A program made the translations under genes and the position numbers. The notes below the pieces were generated by a model. It had not been told where the DNA came from and ran no database searches. It worked only from the letters and a program-made list of their open reading frames with translations. Source: Corallium rubrum (Eukaryota; Cnidaria; Anthozoa; Scleralcyonacea; Coralliidae). From it: 64,000 bases of DNA. Below, piece by piece: positions 20,470 to 32,995 of the stretch (within the stretch, counting starts at the first letter, position 1; each line of letters starts with the position of its first letter). The stretch spans positions 5,922,495 through 5,986,494 of the forward strand of contig OZ036014.1 in NCBI GenBank assembly GCA_964035015.1, in the 5' to 3' direction.

Positions 20470-20947
20470 AGGAATAGCGTTTCACGAATAACTAGTTGTT
20501 TTCGGATCTCAGAATCTCAGACATCGTGAAACCTGCTACACGTTTGATGAATTTATGAGTTATTGACATACGTCAGAAATACAATCAGCAATATATAAAC
20601 TACTTCTACTATTCCTGAACGACTTTTGAGCGGTCGGCCCATGGTCTAATAGCGGTTAACACTTAACAGGCGCACTTCCTGCATCAAAATTCGCCGTTGA
20701 AGATACCACGTCGTGGGGTATATACATTAAATTGAATCACCGACTACATATACAGCGCCCGTTAAAATAGTAAGTACTGTTTAGAAGATGGAAAAGTTGT
20801 ACAGCAATCCGCGGCGTATTTAGAGACAGTAAAACCCATCAATATCTTCGAATGAAATTTAGTTCCCGTATCTGCAGGCGTGCAAGGGGGAATCGAAAGT
20901 CATTCCTGTTTTGTCGCCAAGCGATGCAAAACAGCTTAAATACTTAC

Positions 20948-21047
20948 GGTTCCTGGTGGAAGAGAAGGTCATTACTTGGCTCTTGTCCCAGGAAATTGCT
21001 CCAAATATAACTAAAAGCATGAGCATTTTTGGCACACACATATTCAT
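20948..21047 (-). CDS. Signal-peptide exon of gene 2
   Basis: The ATG at 21047 gives MNMCVPKMLMLLVIFGAISW and continues to FSSTRN before donor AACC|GTAAGT, phase 1. Substitutions relative to gene 1 keep the hydrophobic core. It can join the 39-nt micro-exon at 17271 or the IgGFc exon at 16508 in frame. Confidence 0.75.
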
Positions 21048-21119
21048 AGTAGTCAAAAACGTCTTCGTCGCAACGATCTCAGAGACTTCACAGTAAGATC
21101 CACGACGTGGCAAGCTGAG

Positions 21120-21175
21120 AATAAAAGAATTCTTAATGAATTCTTAAATCTTAATGAAGAATTCTTATACTAAGG
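21120..21175 (-). promoter_or_regulatory. Candidate core promoter of gene 2
   Basis: Same AAGAATTCTT palindromes and tataagaattcttc as upstream of gene 1. CCAAT-like gattggctgatc lies farther upstream near 21455. Confidence 0.35.
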
Positions 21176-21889
21176 TCATGTCGCGTAATGCATTTGCATA
21201 GCGTTTTTATATTGTTCTCGGTCTTCAGGGGAGCAGAAAACAATGGCCTCATTACCTGAAACAATATGAAAGCGCTAGGAAAACGTTTCCGTGTGGATGG
21301 GGTCTATAATACAGTCGCTTAGTGCACCTAGTGGAAACACCGTCCCTCAAAACATGTTCTATTTCAACAAAAGTTTTCCTTAAGTTGGAAACAAAACATA
21401 TTATGTTTCTTTTGAACATGTTTTGACCAGCAGTGTTTCCACTCGCGGGCCCTGTGATTGGCTGATCTATATTTGACACATTACCGTTTTGATTTGATTG
21501 TTTCGCGGTACACAGGTGTTTGTGGGGACGTCCCCTGAAAACGCCCAGGGGGGAGTCTAACAAGTGTCTTGATCGTAAATATGTTCACCTATTTGAAATA
21601 TGCACCACATTCAGCATCCGATCAATCAGTATCTTTTAGCTAAGCCGACTTCCGCCCGAGTGAACGCCTGATCCAGGCGTATTGTTTTTCAAAAAATGCT
21701 AGCTGCTGCAGTTGTGAAGAAGTCTTTACTCAAGGAAGAACTGCTCTTGAATGAAGAATGATCGCATTACATTTCTAAAAATACTCTAATTCCTGGTAAA
21801 ACACGTCAGTTCTGGGTCAAATGGTTTTAACGAACCGATAAGATTAAAGGATTAATAATTATGTGAGATATCAATGACAATAGACTTAC

Positions 21890-21936
21890 GTTTCGCTTTC
21901 GATATTCTTGGGCTCGCAACGTCTTTCAGTCTTTCT
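21890..21936 (-). other. Possible terminal exon of gene 3 (exon Y, copy 3)
   Basis: 47 nt, acceptor cctttgttttag and donor GAAAC|GTAAGT. In phase 1 it would give KKD and a stop. It would close the four-domain gene, or be a 5' UTR exon of gene 2. Confidence 0.35.
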
Positions 21937-22144
21937 CTAAAACAAAGGAATCCGTTTGCATATCAATTAATATCGTCCTTGCATGTTCCTAATACAACGC
22001 CAAAAACATTAACTCAGTATTTTCACGTCTTAGGGACGACCTCAACTCGTAAAAAAATGAGAACTTTTTTGAAAAATGTGAAATTAAGATTTTTAATACT
22101 GTACCACATAGAATTTTTGAGAACTTTTTAAAATCAATATCGAA

Positions 22145-22430
22145 ATGTAATGCAGAGCAATGCAGTGTAATGTAATGTAATGGAATGGAAATCCTTGGAA
22201 AATTCTTGAAAATTTTCAAGAATTTTCCAAGGATTTCCGGCATTACATTACATTACATTACACTGCATTGCTTTGCATTACATTACATTACATTACATTA
22301 CATTACATTACATTACATTACATTACATTACATTACATTACATTACATTACATTACATTACATTACATTACATTACATTACATTACATTACATTACATTA
22401 CATTACATTACATTACATTACATTACATCA
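22145..22430. repeat. Palindrome plus long (ATTAC)n array
   Basis: Second copy of the 52-bp perfect palindrome (22193-22244) followed by more than 30 attac units up to about 22428. Confidence 0.95.
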
Positions 22431-22460
22431 CACCACATGACATTTCACCATACAATATAC

Positions 22461-22504
22461 GTGAACGAGATGAGATGGTTTAACTGTAGCAGGAACGACA
22501 GACG
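22461..22504 (-). pseudogene. Degenerate linker micro-exon (gene 3)
   Basis: 44 nt with donor GTATAT, as at 11996-12039. SVVPATVKPSH is readable but phase would be lost. Confidence 0.45.
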
Positions 22505-22889
22505 CTATATACGGAAAAAATAAACAAAATAATTAATTACAATTTCAAAACAATGCTGTTTTAGGGTCTTAGTTTTGTACTAGTCTAGTGCAAAACTATA
22601 AAACGCTAAAACATTGTTTTGAAAAACGAAATTTAACATGATAAAATGAAAGATCTGTTCCCGCTTATGATCTTAAACCTGATCTTAGCCATCCTCTTCA
22701 ATTCTAGTAAAGAAAAAGAAAAAAAACGCTAAAAACAAGCAAACTAAACTAATTAACTAATCTTTTGTCAAAATCCTCATACCTCTGTCATTGAGATGTT
22801 AAAATGCCTGTGCAACAAAATTTTCAAGTTGGAGAAAATAACATTAAAGTAAAGTTTGAAGTAAAGTTTGGGAAAAACCCATTTTACAT

Positions 22890-24045
22890 GCACCTCTATG
22901 TCATTGAGTTGTGTAAATTGTGAGATTTTGCAAACATGTTAATCTAGAGTTAGCAAAAATTTTACAACCTCTATGTCACTGAGTTGTGCAAATTGTGAGA
23001 TTTTACAAACATGTTAACATAGAGTTGTTAAAAATTTTACAACTTCTATGTTACTGAGTTGCTTATATTGTGAGATTTTGCAAACATGTTAACACAGAGT
23101 TATTAAAAATTTTACAAGCTCTATGTCACTGAGTTGTGCAAATTGTGAGATTTTGCAAACATGTTAACATAGAAGGATCAAAAATTTTACAACCTCTATG
23201 TCACTGAGTTGTGCAAATTGTGAGATTTTGCAAACATGTTAACATAGAAGCATCAAAAATTTACAACCTCTATGTCACTGAGTTGTGCAAATTGTGAGAT
23301 TTTGCAAACACGTTAACATAGAGGTATTGTATCAAACATTTTACAAGCTCTATGTCACTGAGTTATGCAAATTGTGAGATTTTGCAAACATGTTAACATA
23401 GAAGGATAAAAAATTTTACAACTTCTATGTCACTGAGTTGTGCAAATTGTAAGATTTTGCAAACATGTTAACATAGATGTATTGTATCAAAAATTTTACA
23501 AGCTCTATGTCACTGAGTTGTGCAAATTGTGAGATTTTGCAAACATGTTAACATAGAGGTATTGTATCAAAAATTTTACAAGCTCTATGTCACTGAGTTG
23601 TGCAAATTGTGAGATTTTGCAAACATGTTAACATAGAGGTATTGTATCAAACATTTTACAAGCTCTATGTCACTGAGTTGTGCAAATTGTGAGATTTTGC
23701 AAACATGTTAACATAGAGTTATCAAAAATTTTACAACTTCTATGTCACTGAGTTGTGCAAATTGTGAGATTTTGCAAACATGTTAACATAGAAGTATCAA
23801 AAATTTACAACCTCTATGTCACTGAGTTGTGCAAATTGTGAGATTTTGCAAACATGTTAACATAGAACAATTAAAAAATTTACAACCTCTATGTTACTGA
23901 CTTGCTTATATTGTGAGATTTTGCAAACATGTTAACATAGAGTCATCAAAAATTTTACAACTTCTATGTCACTGAGTTATGCAAATTGTGAGATTTTGCA
24001 AACATGTTAACATAGAGGTATTGTATCAAACATTTTACAACCTCT
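22890..24045. repeat. ~76-bp minisatellite, about fifteen copies
   Basis: Same unit as 12426-13205, expanded. Spacers alternate between attgtatcaaa and atcaaaaat types. Confidence 0.95.
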
Positions 24046-24102
24046 ATGTAATTGAGTAATACTTCTTAATCCAAAATGTACACAAAATTGTTACAGACTT
24101 AC

Positions 24103-24144
24103 TTGAACGAGATGGTTTAATCGTGGTAAAGACGGTGGGAGAAG
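24103..24144 (-). CDS. Linker micro-exon, 42 nt (gene 3, last)
   Basis: Acceptor cgtgtatag, donor TCAA|GTAAGT, phase 1-1, SPTVFTTIKPSRS. Confidence 0.55.
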
Positions 24145-24206
24145 CTATACACGTAAAAAATAAATTGAAATTAAAACCAAAAAAACAATGATTTAATTGA
24201 AATGTC

Positions 24207-24433
<227 letters not shown>

Positions 24434-25156
24434 GTGAGTTATAATCTTGAACCTGAACTCACAACTATGATCTTTGAAGTAAACTTATCAAATCATTAAT
24501 AATTCATGAAGACAATTTAAAAGAAATGAATGTTTACTCAATATCTGTAAATCTCATGCAGATGCGTCCCAATTTGCATAAACATTCTCCTCAATTTACT
24601 TATCTAAAATCACTCCAACTGGAAAAATAGTTTGAAAACATGGCTATTTAGATGCGTCCATTTGATAAGTACGATAAAGCATTCGCAGCCGATCTGTATA
24701 TGTGATTTACTACAGCTCCCTTGCAGCTCGCCTTGCAAATTAGATACAGTTCAGCTGTTCATGCTTTATCTAGCTATTACATATAGACCACTTTCATAAA
24801 GGCCTTCACTTTAAATATTATTTCATGTGCGTCTAAATGAACCTTTTTGGAATTGTTATGAAGCAAAGATTCTTTTGAATCTGTGTACAAACGAGGTCAG
24901 AAAGGCTTATTAAGATGCACACAAAAGAATATTCAAATTAATCGCCATTATTAAAGTGGTCTATAGATCTTATCAATACAATTTTGTATTCATTTACGTG
25001 AATTTAAATAAACCTTTTGAGATTTTTTCTTCTGAAAAAAAAACTCCTTTAAATTATAAAAAAAATAAACTAAAATTAAATGCACATAAAAATATTATTA
25101 AAGGATTATCTAATATTTCTTAATCCAAAATGTACACAAACTTGTTACAGACTTAC

Positions 25157-25198
25157 TTGAACGACATGATTTACTCGTGGTAAAGATGGGGGGAGAAG
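25157..25198 (-). CDS. Linker micro-exon, 42 nt (gene 3)
   Basis: Acceptor acatgtag, donor TCAA|GTAAGT, phase 1-1, SPPIFTTSKSCRS; first linker after IgGFc exon 3. Confidence 0.55.
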
Positions 25199-25355
25199 CT
25201 ACACATGTAAAAAATAAATTGAAATTTAAAACCCAAAAAAACAATGTTTTAAAGTACGAAGTTTAAGTTAATAAAATTGAAAGGTCTGTTGTTGTTTATG
25301 AGTTATGATCTTTAACCTCGACTCACAACTATGATCTTTTAAGCACTATTTAAAA

Positions 25356-25722
25356 CATGAGCAGCACTGTTTTATCAGATTTAAATCACGAGGCGATAGC
25401 CGAGTGTTTTAGATCTGATAAAACACGTACTGCGAATGTTTTAAATAGCTTCAAAGACGACTAATTCGGTAAGTTCATTGGCGTAGTAAGTTTGAAAAAT
25501 AACATTGTCCAAGCCGAGAAAATCAAAGCTAAAGTTTATGTAAATCAGGAAGTTTCTTTGTCAGCTTAGACAACATTATTTTTCAAACTTACTACGCCAA
25601 TGAACTTACCAAATTGGTCGTCCTTGAAGCTATTTAAAACATTCGCAGTACGTGTTTTATCAGATCTAAAACACTCGGCTATCGCATCGTGTTTTAAATC
25701 CGATAAAACACTGCTGCTCATG
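25356..25722. mobile_element. Hairpin MITE (copy 2)
   Basis: Same arms as 14546-14950, with an internal deletion near the loop. Confidence 0.8.
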
Positions 25723-26027
25723 CTTTATCTATTACTTAAATTATGGCTTTCAATTATAAAGTAATTTTAAAAACTGTAAGTTTGTCTTACTGATTAAAAC
25801 AGCACCTCACCTCACCTCACGTACCTCACTTTACGTCACTCCACCCCACCCCACCTCCAATTCAATCACTTCATCTCACTTCACCTCACTTCACTTCCTC
25901 TCACCTTACATCATGTCACGTCACCTCCTTCCCTTCCTATCCTGCTGGTGGTGGTAATGTCGTCGTTGTTGGTGTTGTTGGTGTTGTTGCTACTGTTGTC
26001 TACCGGAATAAACAAATAATGGCTTAC

Positions 26028-27269
26028 ATGGATTAACATCTGTTAAGGCAAATCCTCCAGGATAACCATAAGATGCAGAACTTCCCCACCCAAACACCAA
26101 CAACCCAAATCTTATTCCTCTTGAATAATGATATATATTGATGATATCGTAGCCAGGTACATTGAGAACCGCCCAGGTGTACTCAGTTCCACTGATTCTT
26201 TGCCATTGTAAGCCAGTGATTTGACTTCCGTTCATTACTAAACCATTTTTATACGACTCTTTTATGAACAAAGTAATTGAGTCAGCGTATGCTGATCCAC
26301 CAGGAAAGACAACGTGATAGTAAGAAAGGAACTGTCCAACTGAAGGAAGGACTATAATTGAAGGATCTGCATATTTTCCATTAATGTATTCTCCTCTTGT
26401 ATATTGAACAACTTGACATGGCTTACTACACTTGACGGAAGAAGCCAAATCGACTCTAAGATCAATTTCCTTGAATTCTCCAGACGAAAGAACATCTTTT
26501 CCGTATGCACTGCGCACAACCGTATTGTTTTCATAAGCAAAAATTCGAAACAGGTCCCCAGTATTTCTGTTCATTGTTCCTGTTGATGCAAGGATAAACT
26601 CTTTACCCCATGTTCGTACTGGTAACAGAAACGCAGCTACATGGTCACAAGCGCTAGATCCAACTTTGATACATGTGTCACCTGATATGACAGAAATCGG
26701 TTTATTTGCCACAATAATTGTTCCAGATAGGTCGTAGGAATGCTTAATGTGAAACGTTTCTAATTTTTGAAGGTTAACACAAAGACAGTTTCCTCTGTAG
26801 TATGAAATCCCACGGTACACTACGGTTCCATCACTGTTCAGCGTTATACAAATTTTAGTTTCATCATTTCCCGAAATTATACCAATGTTTGAACGCTCTG
26901 TTGGCTTATATGATGCTACGACATACACAGTGCCAAGTGCATCTGTAGGTAATGCAAGATATGCATCTGCAGTGTCCTCTGCATGATTTAAACAAATAAT
27001 AGCAACATCTTTTGTAGAATTTATCTCGATTCCTTTTCTTTCAATATTTGTACCTTGCATTCTTAACGAAACTGGTGGTTTATACTCGATAACCTGCCCA
27101 GCTTTAACAAAGGAAGTAAATAGTACATTATCTGATGTAGCTGCTCTGATGGTCACAGTGGTATCAAAAATAGCAACAATTGATATTTGAAGAAAGCCAC
27201 TAGTTTGGTACAAAGGATGTTGCTCGGTGAATCCTACGACAAAATGCTTTCCACATTGGCTTCCTTCAT
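26028..27269 (-). CDS. IgGFc-binding N-terminal domain exon 3 (gene 3, fourth domain)
   Basis: 1242 nt, phase 1-1, acceptor atattttatag, donor CCAT|GTAAGC. Full domain with VVGFTEQHPLYQTSGFLQ, VAIICLNHAEDTADAYLALP, ISVISGDTCIKVGSSACDH, VVQYTRGEYINGKYADPS and SYGYPGGFALTDVN. It clusters with exons 2 and 4 (CDH loop and hairpin MITE flank). No signal exon lies between it and exon 4, so it is read as the last domain of a multi-domain gene. Confidence 0.88.
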
Positions 27270-27389
27270 CTATAAAATATTAATTAAGATGTGTTGGCTT
27301 AAATACAAAAATAAAAACTCTGAAAAAATCTGTCAAAACATTAAGCCCCGTTCACACTATAGCGGACTGATAACTTTTACGCCGGTGCC

Positions 27390-27475
27390 TCTCACCAAAA
27401 GTTAAGCCCGGTTAGATGGGATTAGTACTTGGAAGGGTGACCGCTTGGGAATGACCCGTTGTCGAGCTTGGGACT
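27390..27475 (+). ncRNA. 5S rRNA-derived repeat (copy 3)
   Basis: aaaagttaagcccggttaga, then ttagtacttggaagggtgac and cgcttgggaatgacc, matches 5S rRNA from box A to box C with several changes. The following ccgggttctccggttttcct looks like a SINE body. Not a functional 5S gene. Confidence 0.65.
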
Positions 27476-27479
27476 CATG

Positions 27480-27955
27480 TGAGTAGAGTTGACTACAAAT
27501 TGTAGTTGATCTCTCCTGTGTTTCGAGGGTTTTTCGCCGGGTTCTCCGGTTTTCCTCTTTCCGTAAAATTAACATCTACCTCTTAGCTGTGATCCTTGGT
27601 CTGTGTGTCCATAGTTAATAGAACGTATACATCGTTTGGAAAGTCATCCAAAGTCATTGTTCTATGTTTTTGTTTAAGTGTATGGAAATTTGTGCAACTT
27701 CACGGGATTGTATTTTCTGTAGTTTAATTAGTGTGGTCCTTGATCGTCACGTGTTGTGGTGCTGCGTCGTCACGTGTTCATAGAATTTACTTCCATATAA
27801 GGAGCTCCAGTTGAAGCCAACTGCATGTGGTGTGTCGTATAGTGACTGCGTGCCGTTGATCTGCGTCATTCGTAATTCAACCGCTGGCAGTGAGTAAGGA
27901 TCATTAGCCCCCAGTCCTTTCCTTTACGTTTAAATATTGTGTTGGAACAGGCGTA
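27480..27955. repeat. Conserved intron segment of units 3-6
   Basis: Text from gtgatccttggtctgtgtgt to gtgagtaaggatcattagcc is shared with 33010-33510, 44310-44810 and 55390-55850; copy 1 lacks its middle. It includes cacgtgtt direct repeats and tataagga. Function unknown. Confidence 0.5.
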
Positions 27956-27957
27956 CG

Positions 27958-28164
27958 TCAGTTTGTGCATGTGCATGCGACGAAAGGCCTATCTGGTATT
28001 AATATAATACTGTTTTTGGTCACGTCCACATTGACGTTATAGCATCGGGTGATCTGAGGGAAGGGGTGAAAGATGTGAGAGTGCCTGCTACTGTAGTTGT
28101 CAATTTTTGGATCTATACGTACAGAATGTAAGCAAAATTCCCATTGACTAATGAAAGTAAACAT
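27958..28164 (-). other. Conserved small ORF in repeat unit (copy 3)
   Basis: MFTFISQWEFCLHSVRIDP, then NVDVTKNSIILIPDRPF. No domain recognised. Confidence 0.25.
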
Positions 28165-28346
28165 GTCAATGAGATCATAATTGTAGTCCCAAAAGTCTAC
28201 GTTTTACACAGCGCGGCTTTCCTATTTTTGCATGGATTGAAATAAATCGCTTTTTGTCGGCCAACCCAAGCTATAATACAAAGTGAAAAAGTAGTAATGT
28301 AATAAAAGAAGCGGGCTGCGTATAGGCAGTGTAGAAACAACAATCG

Positions 28347-28557
28347 AAATATAGTAAGGTTAGATATACTGCCGAAACAGAGAACGTAGGAGTCTAACGT
28401 TTCGAGCGAAGGCCCTTCGTCAGAGAGAAACGAGACTTCTCTCTGACGTTTCACGTTTCTTTTCTACTTTTCACGTTTCTCTCTGACGAAGGGCCTTCTC
28501 GAAACGTTAGACTCCTACGTTCTCTGTTTCGCCAGTATATCTAACCTTACTATATTT
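28347..28557. mobile_element. 211-bp hairpin with hammerhead-like cores (copy 1)
   Basis: ~85-bp inverted arms begin aaatatagtaaggttagata and end with the complement. Both arms carry CTGACGA, a short GGGCCTTC stem and GAAAC (here the plus-strand arm has lost CG). Inserted in the left end of the element starting near 28283. Copies at 33859-34063 and 45160-45373. Confidence 0.75.
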
Positions 28558-28655
28558 TGAAAAAGTGGTAAACTGCTGAGAATAGTTTTGATGACAAAAT
28601 ACTAACATGTCGAGCGGAGCCCTTCATCAGGTTCAAATAACACTACTAATTCGTA

Positions 28656-28895
28656 GATATGTAATGTTTACAACACGAGCGTCCGTGTTGTATTGAATAT
28701 ACAATCACGAGCCGAAGGCGAGTAGTTACAAGCACTAGTGGTTGTATTAGAAGAGTATACATCCACTAGTGGTTGTAACTAATTAGCATCATTAGTTTTA
28801 GTTTGTATGGGGTTTACAGGGGTATACATGTGACGTAATTTCTGAAATTGGATTGGCTGCAAAACTCATGAATTAGTAATGAATTTCACAAAGAT
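28656..28895. mobile_element. MITE with ccactagtggttgtaact core
   Basis: Inverted actagtggttgta motifs and tgtttacaacacg / cgtgttgta hairpins. It interrupts the element whose intact form is at 34160. A reverse-orientation copy lies at 39279-39570. Confidence 0.55.
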
Positions 28896-29285
28896 ATATA
28901 TTGTTAGGTCGTATAAAGTCTATAAATGTTTCCGATAGAACTGGTTAGTATTTAGAGATTTTTCTACAAAATACAAGGGTTGAGCGTTTCGCTTGAAACG
29001 TTACTACGTTAGTATTTCGTTATCAAAACTATAATCGTCGCAGTTTACCACCTTTTCACTTTTCCCTAACAAAATGATAGTTGTTATTGCTTGATTTGAA
29101 CTAATCAGGGCAATGACGAACAATAGCCTTGTGTGACTACAACTACCAGAATGCCTTGCCAGTTTCCTCTATTTATCAGAATACTGGCAAAGCATTCTGG
29201 TTGTTGAAGTCAACCAACGCCATCGTACGTCATCGTGCAAATGGTCTATTCATTAAAAGAAGCGATTGCAGAAACTTAATGGCGT

Positions 29286-29545
29286 GCCAGTCCTCTTGAG
29301 TGCGTTTATATGGGAAATTTCCAGCCCTCCTAGGCGAGATCCCGGGTTGTGAATAGCGAGATCTCGCCTAGGAGGGCTGGCCCTCTTGAGTACGTTTACA
29401 TGGGAAATTTCCAGCCCTCCTAGGTGACATCCCGGGTTGTAAATAGCGAGATCTCGCCTAGGAGGGCTGGCCCTCTTGTCATGTAAACGCAAAATTTTTT
29501 TACAAGGAATTACGCTGAAGGTGGGATCTCGGCAGAGAGGGCTAG
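29286..29545. mobile_element. Tandemly doubled GAGATCTCGCCTAGG element
   Basis: The segment ctcttgagtgcgtttatatg to ctcgcctaggagggctggcc occurs twice in tandem (about 29296-29390 and 29391-29480). Confidence 0.65.
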
Positions 29546-29689
29546 CCAAACACCCCCTAAATGTCCACTAAAATTATTAAAATAGTAAGCACTATAATGA
29601 GCCTGCGTTGGGCCAAAAACATATTTATGCCCACCAACATCAACTCTATTGTTATCTTATTTATTATCTATTTCTTAATATGATATTCA

Positions 29690-29835
29690 GGAAGTACAGT
29701 TGCATGTACGTGGATCAGAGACAATTTTCCTTGTACAAAAATGTGTAAGTGCCAAGATTGGTGAAGTTAATTGTGACATTGATGAAGAAGATGAAACTTA
29801 TTCTGAATATATAAAGAGATAGCTCAATTTTACTT
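29690..29835 (+). pseudogene. Degraded plus-strand exon-like frame (copy 3)
   Basis: EVQLHVRGSE-like start; several substitutions and a frameshift compared with 9081-9229. Confidence 0.3.
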
Positions 29836-29843
29836 TTGGCGAA

Positions 29844-30262
29844 TAGCGTTTAGCGAATAACTAGTTGTTTTCGAGTTTTGAAACAGACGTTGTCCAATGA
29901 CAACTATACATTTAACAGATCAAATCAACAACGAATAGATTAGAGGGTGTAACTTTCCGTTGCCAATACTTGTCATCGTTCTTTTCACACGGCAGCGTTT
30001 GCTTGGAATAACTTGACTTAATTGTGAGAATTGGAATGATCAGTGAACGCAGGTCGTCTGGTAAGGGAAGTTCACCTCAATATCACCTGCCAAACGCATT
30101 TATTTTGTGGGGGATCAAAGCAACGTTGAAACTTGGAACGGAAGCAATAACAACAGAAAATTACACCCCCTATTCGTTATTGATTTAATCTGTCAACGTA
30201 CAGTTGTCATTGCACAACATTTGTTTCAAAACTCGAAAACAACTAGTTATTCGCTAAACGCT
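29844..30262. mobile_element. MITE with ~110-bp terminal inverted repeats (copy 2)
   Basis: Same as 9236-9652. About 50 bases to its right the unit jumps to text that normally precedes the linker micro-exon, deleting the signal-exon region. Confidence 0.8.
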
Positions 30263-30694
30263 TGACCGCCGAATGCATGGTAGTAACCAACAAGTTATAT
30301 CTATATCAGTCAAAAACTATCAAATTAATCGCTATTATGAAAGTGGTCTACAGATCTTATCAATACAATTTTGTATTAATTTACGTGCATTTACAAAATA
30401 AACTTTTGAGCTTCTTTCTTCTGATAAAAAAAACTCCTTTAAATTATAAATAAAAAAATAAACCAATTTAAATGCGAATAAAAATATTAGAAATTTACTA
30501 AATATCATAAGTTTATTAATTTATAAAAAGAAAATAGAATTATATAACAAAATGCCAAAGAAGTGAAATAAAATGAAATGAGTGAAATGGAAATGAACTT
30601 GGCGTTGGAATTAGAATGAATTAAATCTAATTAAACTATAAGAATTAGCTAATATTTCTTAATCTAAAATGTATAAAAAATGTTACAGACTTAC

Positions 30695-30736
30695 TTGAAC
30701 GAGATGGTTTAATCGTGGTAAAAATGGGGGGAGAAG
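30695..30736 (-). CDS. Linker micro-exon, 42 nt (gene 3)
   Basis: Acceptor cgtttatag, donor TCAA|GTAAGT, phase 1-1, SPPIFTTIKPSRS; between IgGFc exons 4 and 3. Confidence 0.55.
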
Positions 30737-30891
30737 CTATAAACGTAAAAATAAATTGAAATTAAAACCAAAAAAAACAATGTTTTAAAGTACGAAGTTT
30801 AAGTTAATAAAATTGAAAGGTCTGTTGTTGTTTATGAATTATGATCTTTAACCTGAACTCACAACTATCATCTTTTAAGCACTATTTAAAA

Positions 30892-31239
30892 CATGAGCAG
30901 GATAGCGAGGCGATAGCCGAGTGTTTTAGATCTGATAAAACACGTACTGCGAATGTTTTAAATAGCTTCAAAGACGACTAATTTGGTAAGTTCATTGGCG
31001 TAGTAAGTTTGAAAAATAACATTGTCCAAGCCGAGAAAATCAAAGCTAAAGTTTATGTAAATCAGGAAGTTTCTTTGTCAGCTTAGACAACATTATTTTT
31101 CAAACTTACTACGCCAATGAACTTACCAAATTGGTCGTCCTTGAAGCTACTTAAAACATTCGCAGTACGTGTTTTATCAGATCTAAAACACTCGGCTATC
31201 GCATCGTGTTTTAAATCTGATAAAACAGTGCTGCTCATG
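30892..31239. mobile_element. Hairpin MITE (copy 3, left tip damaged)
   Basis: As 14546-14950, with part of the left arm missing (catgagcaggatagcgaggc). Confidence 0.75.
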
Positions 31240-31549
31240 CTTTATCTATTACTTAAATTATGACTTTCAATTATAAAGTAATTTTAAAAACTGTAAGTTT
31301 GTCTTACTGATTAAAACGGCACCTCACCTCACCTCACGCCACGTACCTCACTTTACGTCACTCCACCCCACCCCAACTCCAATTCAATCACTTCATTTCA
31401 CTGCACCTCACTTCCTCTCACCTTACATCATGTCACGTCACCTCCTTCCCTTCCTATCCTATCCTGCTGTTGGTGGTAATGTCGTCGTTGTTGGTGTTGT
31501 TGGTGTTGTTGCTACTGTTGTCTACCGGAATAAACAAATAATGGCTTAC

Positions 31550-32791
31550 CGGGATTAACATCTGTTAAGGCAAATCCTCCAGGATAACCATAAGATGCAG
31601 AACTTCCCCACCCAAACACCAACAACCCAAATCTTATTCCTCTTGAAGAATGATATATATTGACAATATCGTAGCCAGGCACATTGAGAACCGCCCAGGT
31701 GTACTCAGTTCCACTGATTCTTTGCCATTGTAAGCCAGTGATTTGACTTCCGTTCATTACTAAACCATTTTTATACGACTCTTTTATGAGCAAAGTAACT
31801 GAGTCAGCGTATGCTGATCCACCAGGAAAGACAACGTGACAGTAAGAAAGGAATTGTCCAACTGAAGGAAGGACTATAATTGAAGGATCTGCATATTTTC
31901 CATTAATGTATTCTCCTCTTGTATATTGAACAACTTGACATGGCTTACTACAGTTGACGGAAGAAGCCAAATCGACTCTAAGATCAATTTCCTTGAATTC
32001 TCCAGACGAAAGAACATCTTCTCCGTATGCACTGCGCACAACCGTATTGTTTTCATAAGCAAAAATTCGAAACAGGTCCCCAGTATTTCTGTTCATTGTT
32101 CCTGTTGACGCAAGGATAAACTCTTTACCCCAGTTTCGTACTGGTAACAGAAACGCAGCTACATGGTCACAAGCGCTAGATCCAACCTCGATACATGTGT
32201 CACCTGATATGACAGAAATCGGTTTATTTGCCACAATAATTGTTCCAGATAGGTCGTAGGAATGCTTAATGTGAAACGTTTCTAATTTTTGAAGGTTAAC
32301 ACAAAGAGAGTTTCCTCTGTAGTATGAAATCCCACGGTACACTACGGTTGCATCACTGTTCAGCGTTATACAAATTTTAGTTTCATCATTTCCCGAAATT
32401 ATACCAATGTTTGAACGCTCTGTTGGCTTATATGATGCTACTACATACACAGTGCCAAGTGCATCTGTAGGTAATGCAAGATATCCATCTGCAGTATCCT
32501 CTGCATGATTTAAACAAATAATAGCAACATCTTTTGTAGAATTTATCTCGATTCCTTTTCTTTCAATATTTGTACCTTGCATTCTTAATGAAACTGGTGG
32601 TTTATACTCGATAACCTGCCCAGCTTTAACAAAGGAATTAAATAGTACATTATCTGATGTAGCTGCTCTGATGGTCACAGTGGTATCAAAAATAGCAACA
32701 ATTGATATTTGAAGAAAGCCACTAGTTTGGTACAAAGGATGTTGCTCGGTGAATCCTACGACAAAATGCTTTCCATATTGGCTTCCTTCAT
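31550..32791 (-). CDS. IgGFc-binding N-terminal domain exon 4 (gene 3, third domain)
   Basis: 1242 nt, phase 1-1, donor CCCG|GTAAGC. It is very close to exon 3: IVVAIFDTT-type start (FLQISIVAIFDTTVTI), DTADGYLALP, GDTCIEVGSSACDH, then SASYGYPGGFALTDVN. All domain cysteines are kept. No premature stop or frameshift. Preceded (upstream, at higher coordinates) by micro-exons 41166 and 42192 rather than by a signal exon. Confidence 0.88.
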
Positions 32792-32909
32792 CTATAAAGT
32801 ATTAATTAACATGTGTTGGCTTAAATACAAAAATAAAAACTCTGAAAAAACCTGTCAAAACATTAAGCCCCGTTCACACTATAGCAGACTCATAACTTTT
32901 ACGCCGGTG

Positions 32910-32995
32910 CCTCTCACCAAAAGTTAAGCCCGGTTAGAGGGGATTAGTACTTGGAAGGGTGACCGCTTGGGAATGACCCGTTGTCGAGCTTGGGA
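32910..32995 (+). ncRNA. 5S rRNA-derived repeat (copy 4)
   Basis: Same text as 27390-27475 with single-base differences. Confidence 0.6.

Noticed and set aside
27390..27475. Functional 5S rRNA gene
   Set aside because: Only part of the gene is recognisable, with substitutions in box C and no T-run terminator at the expected place.
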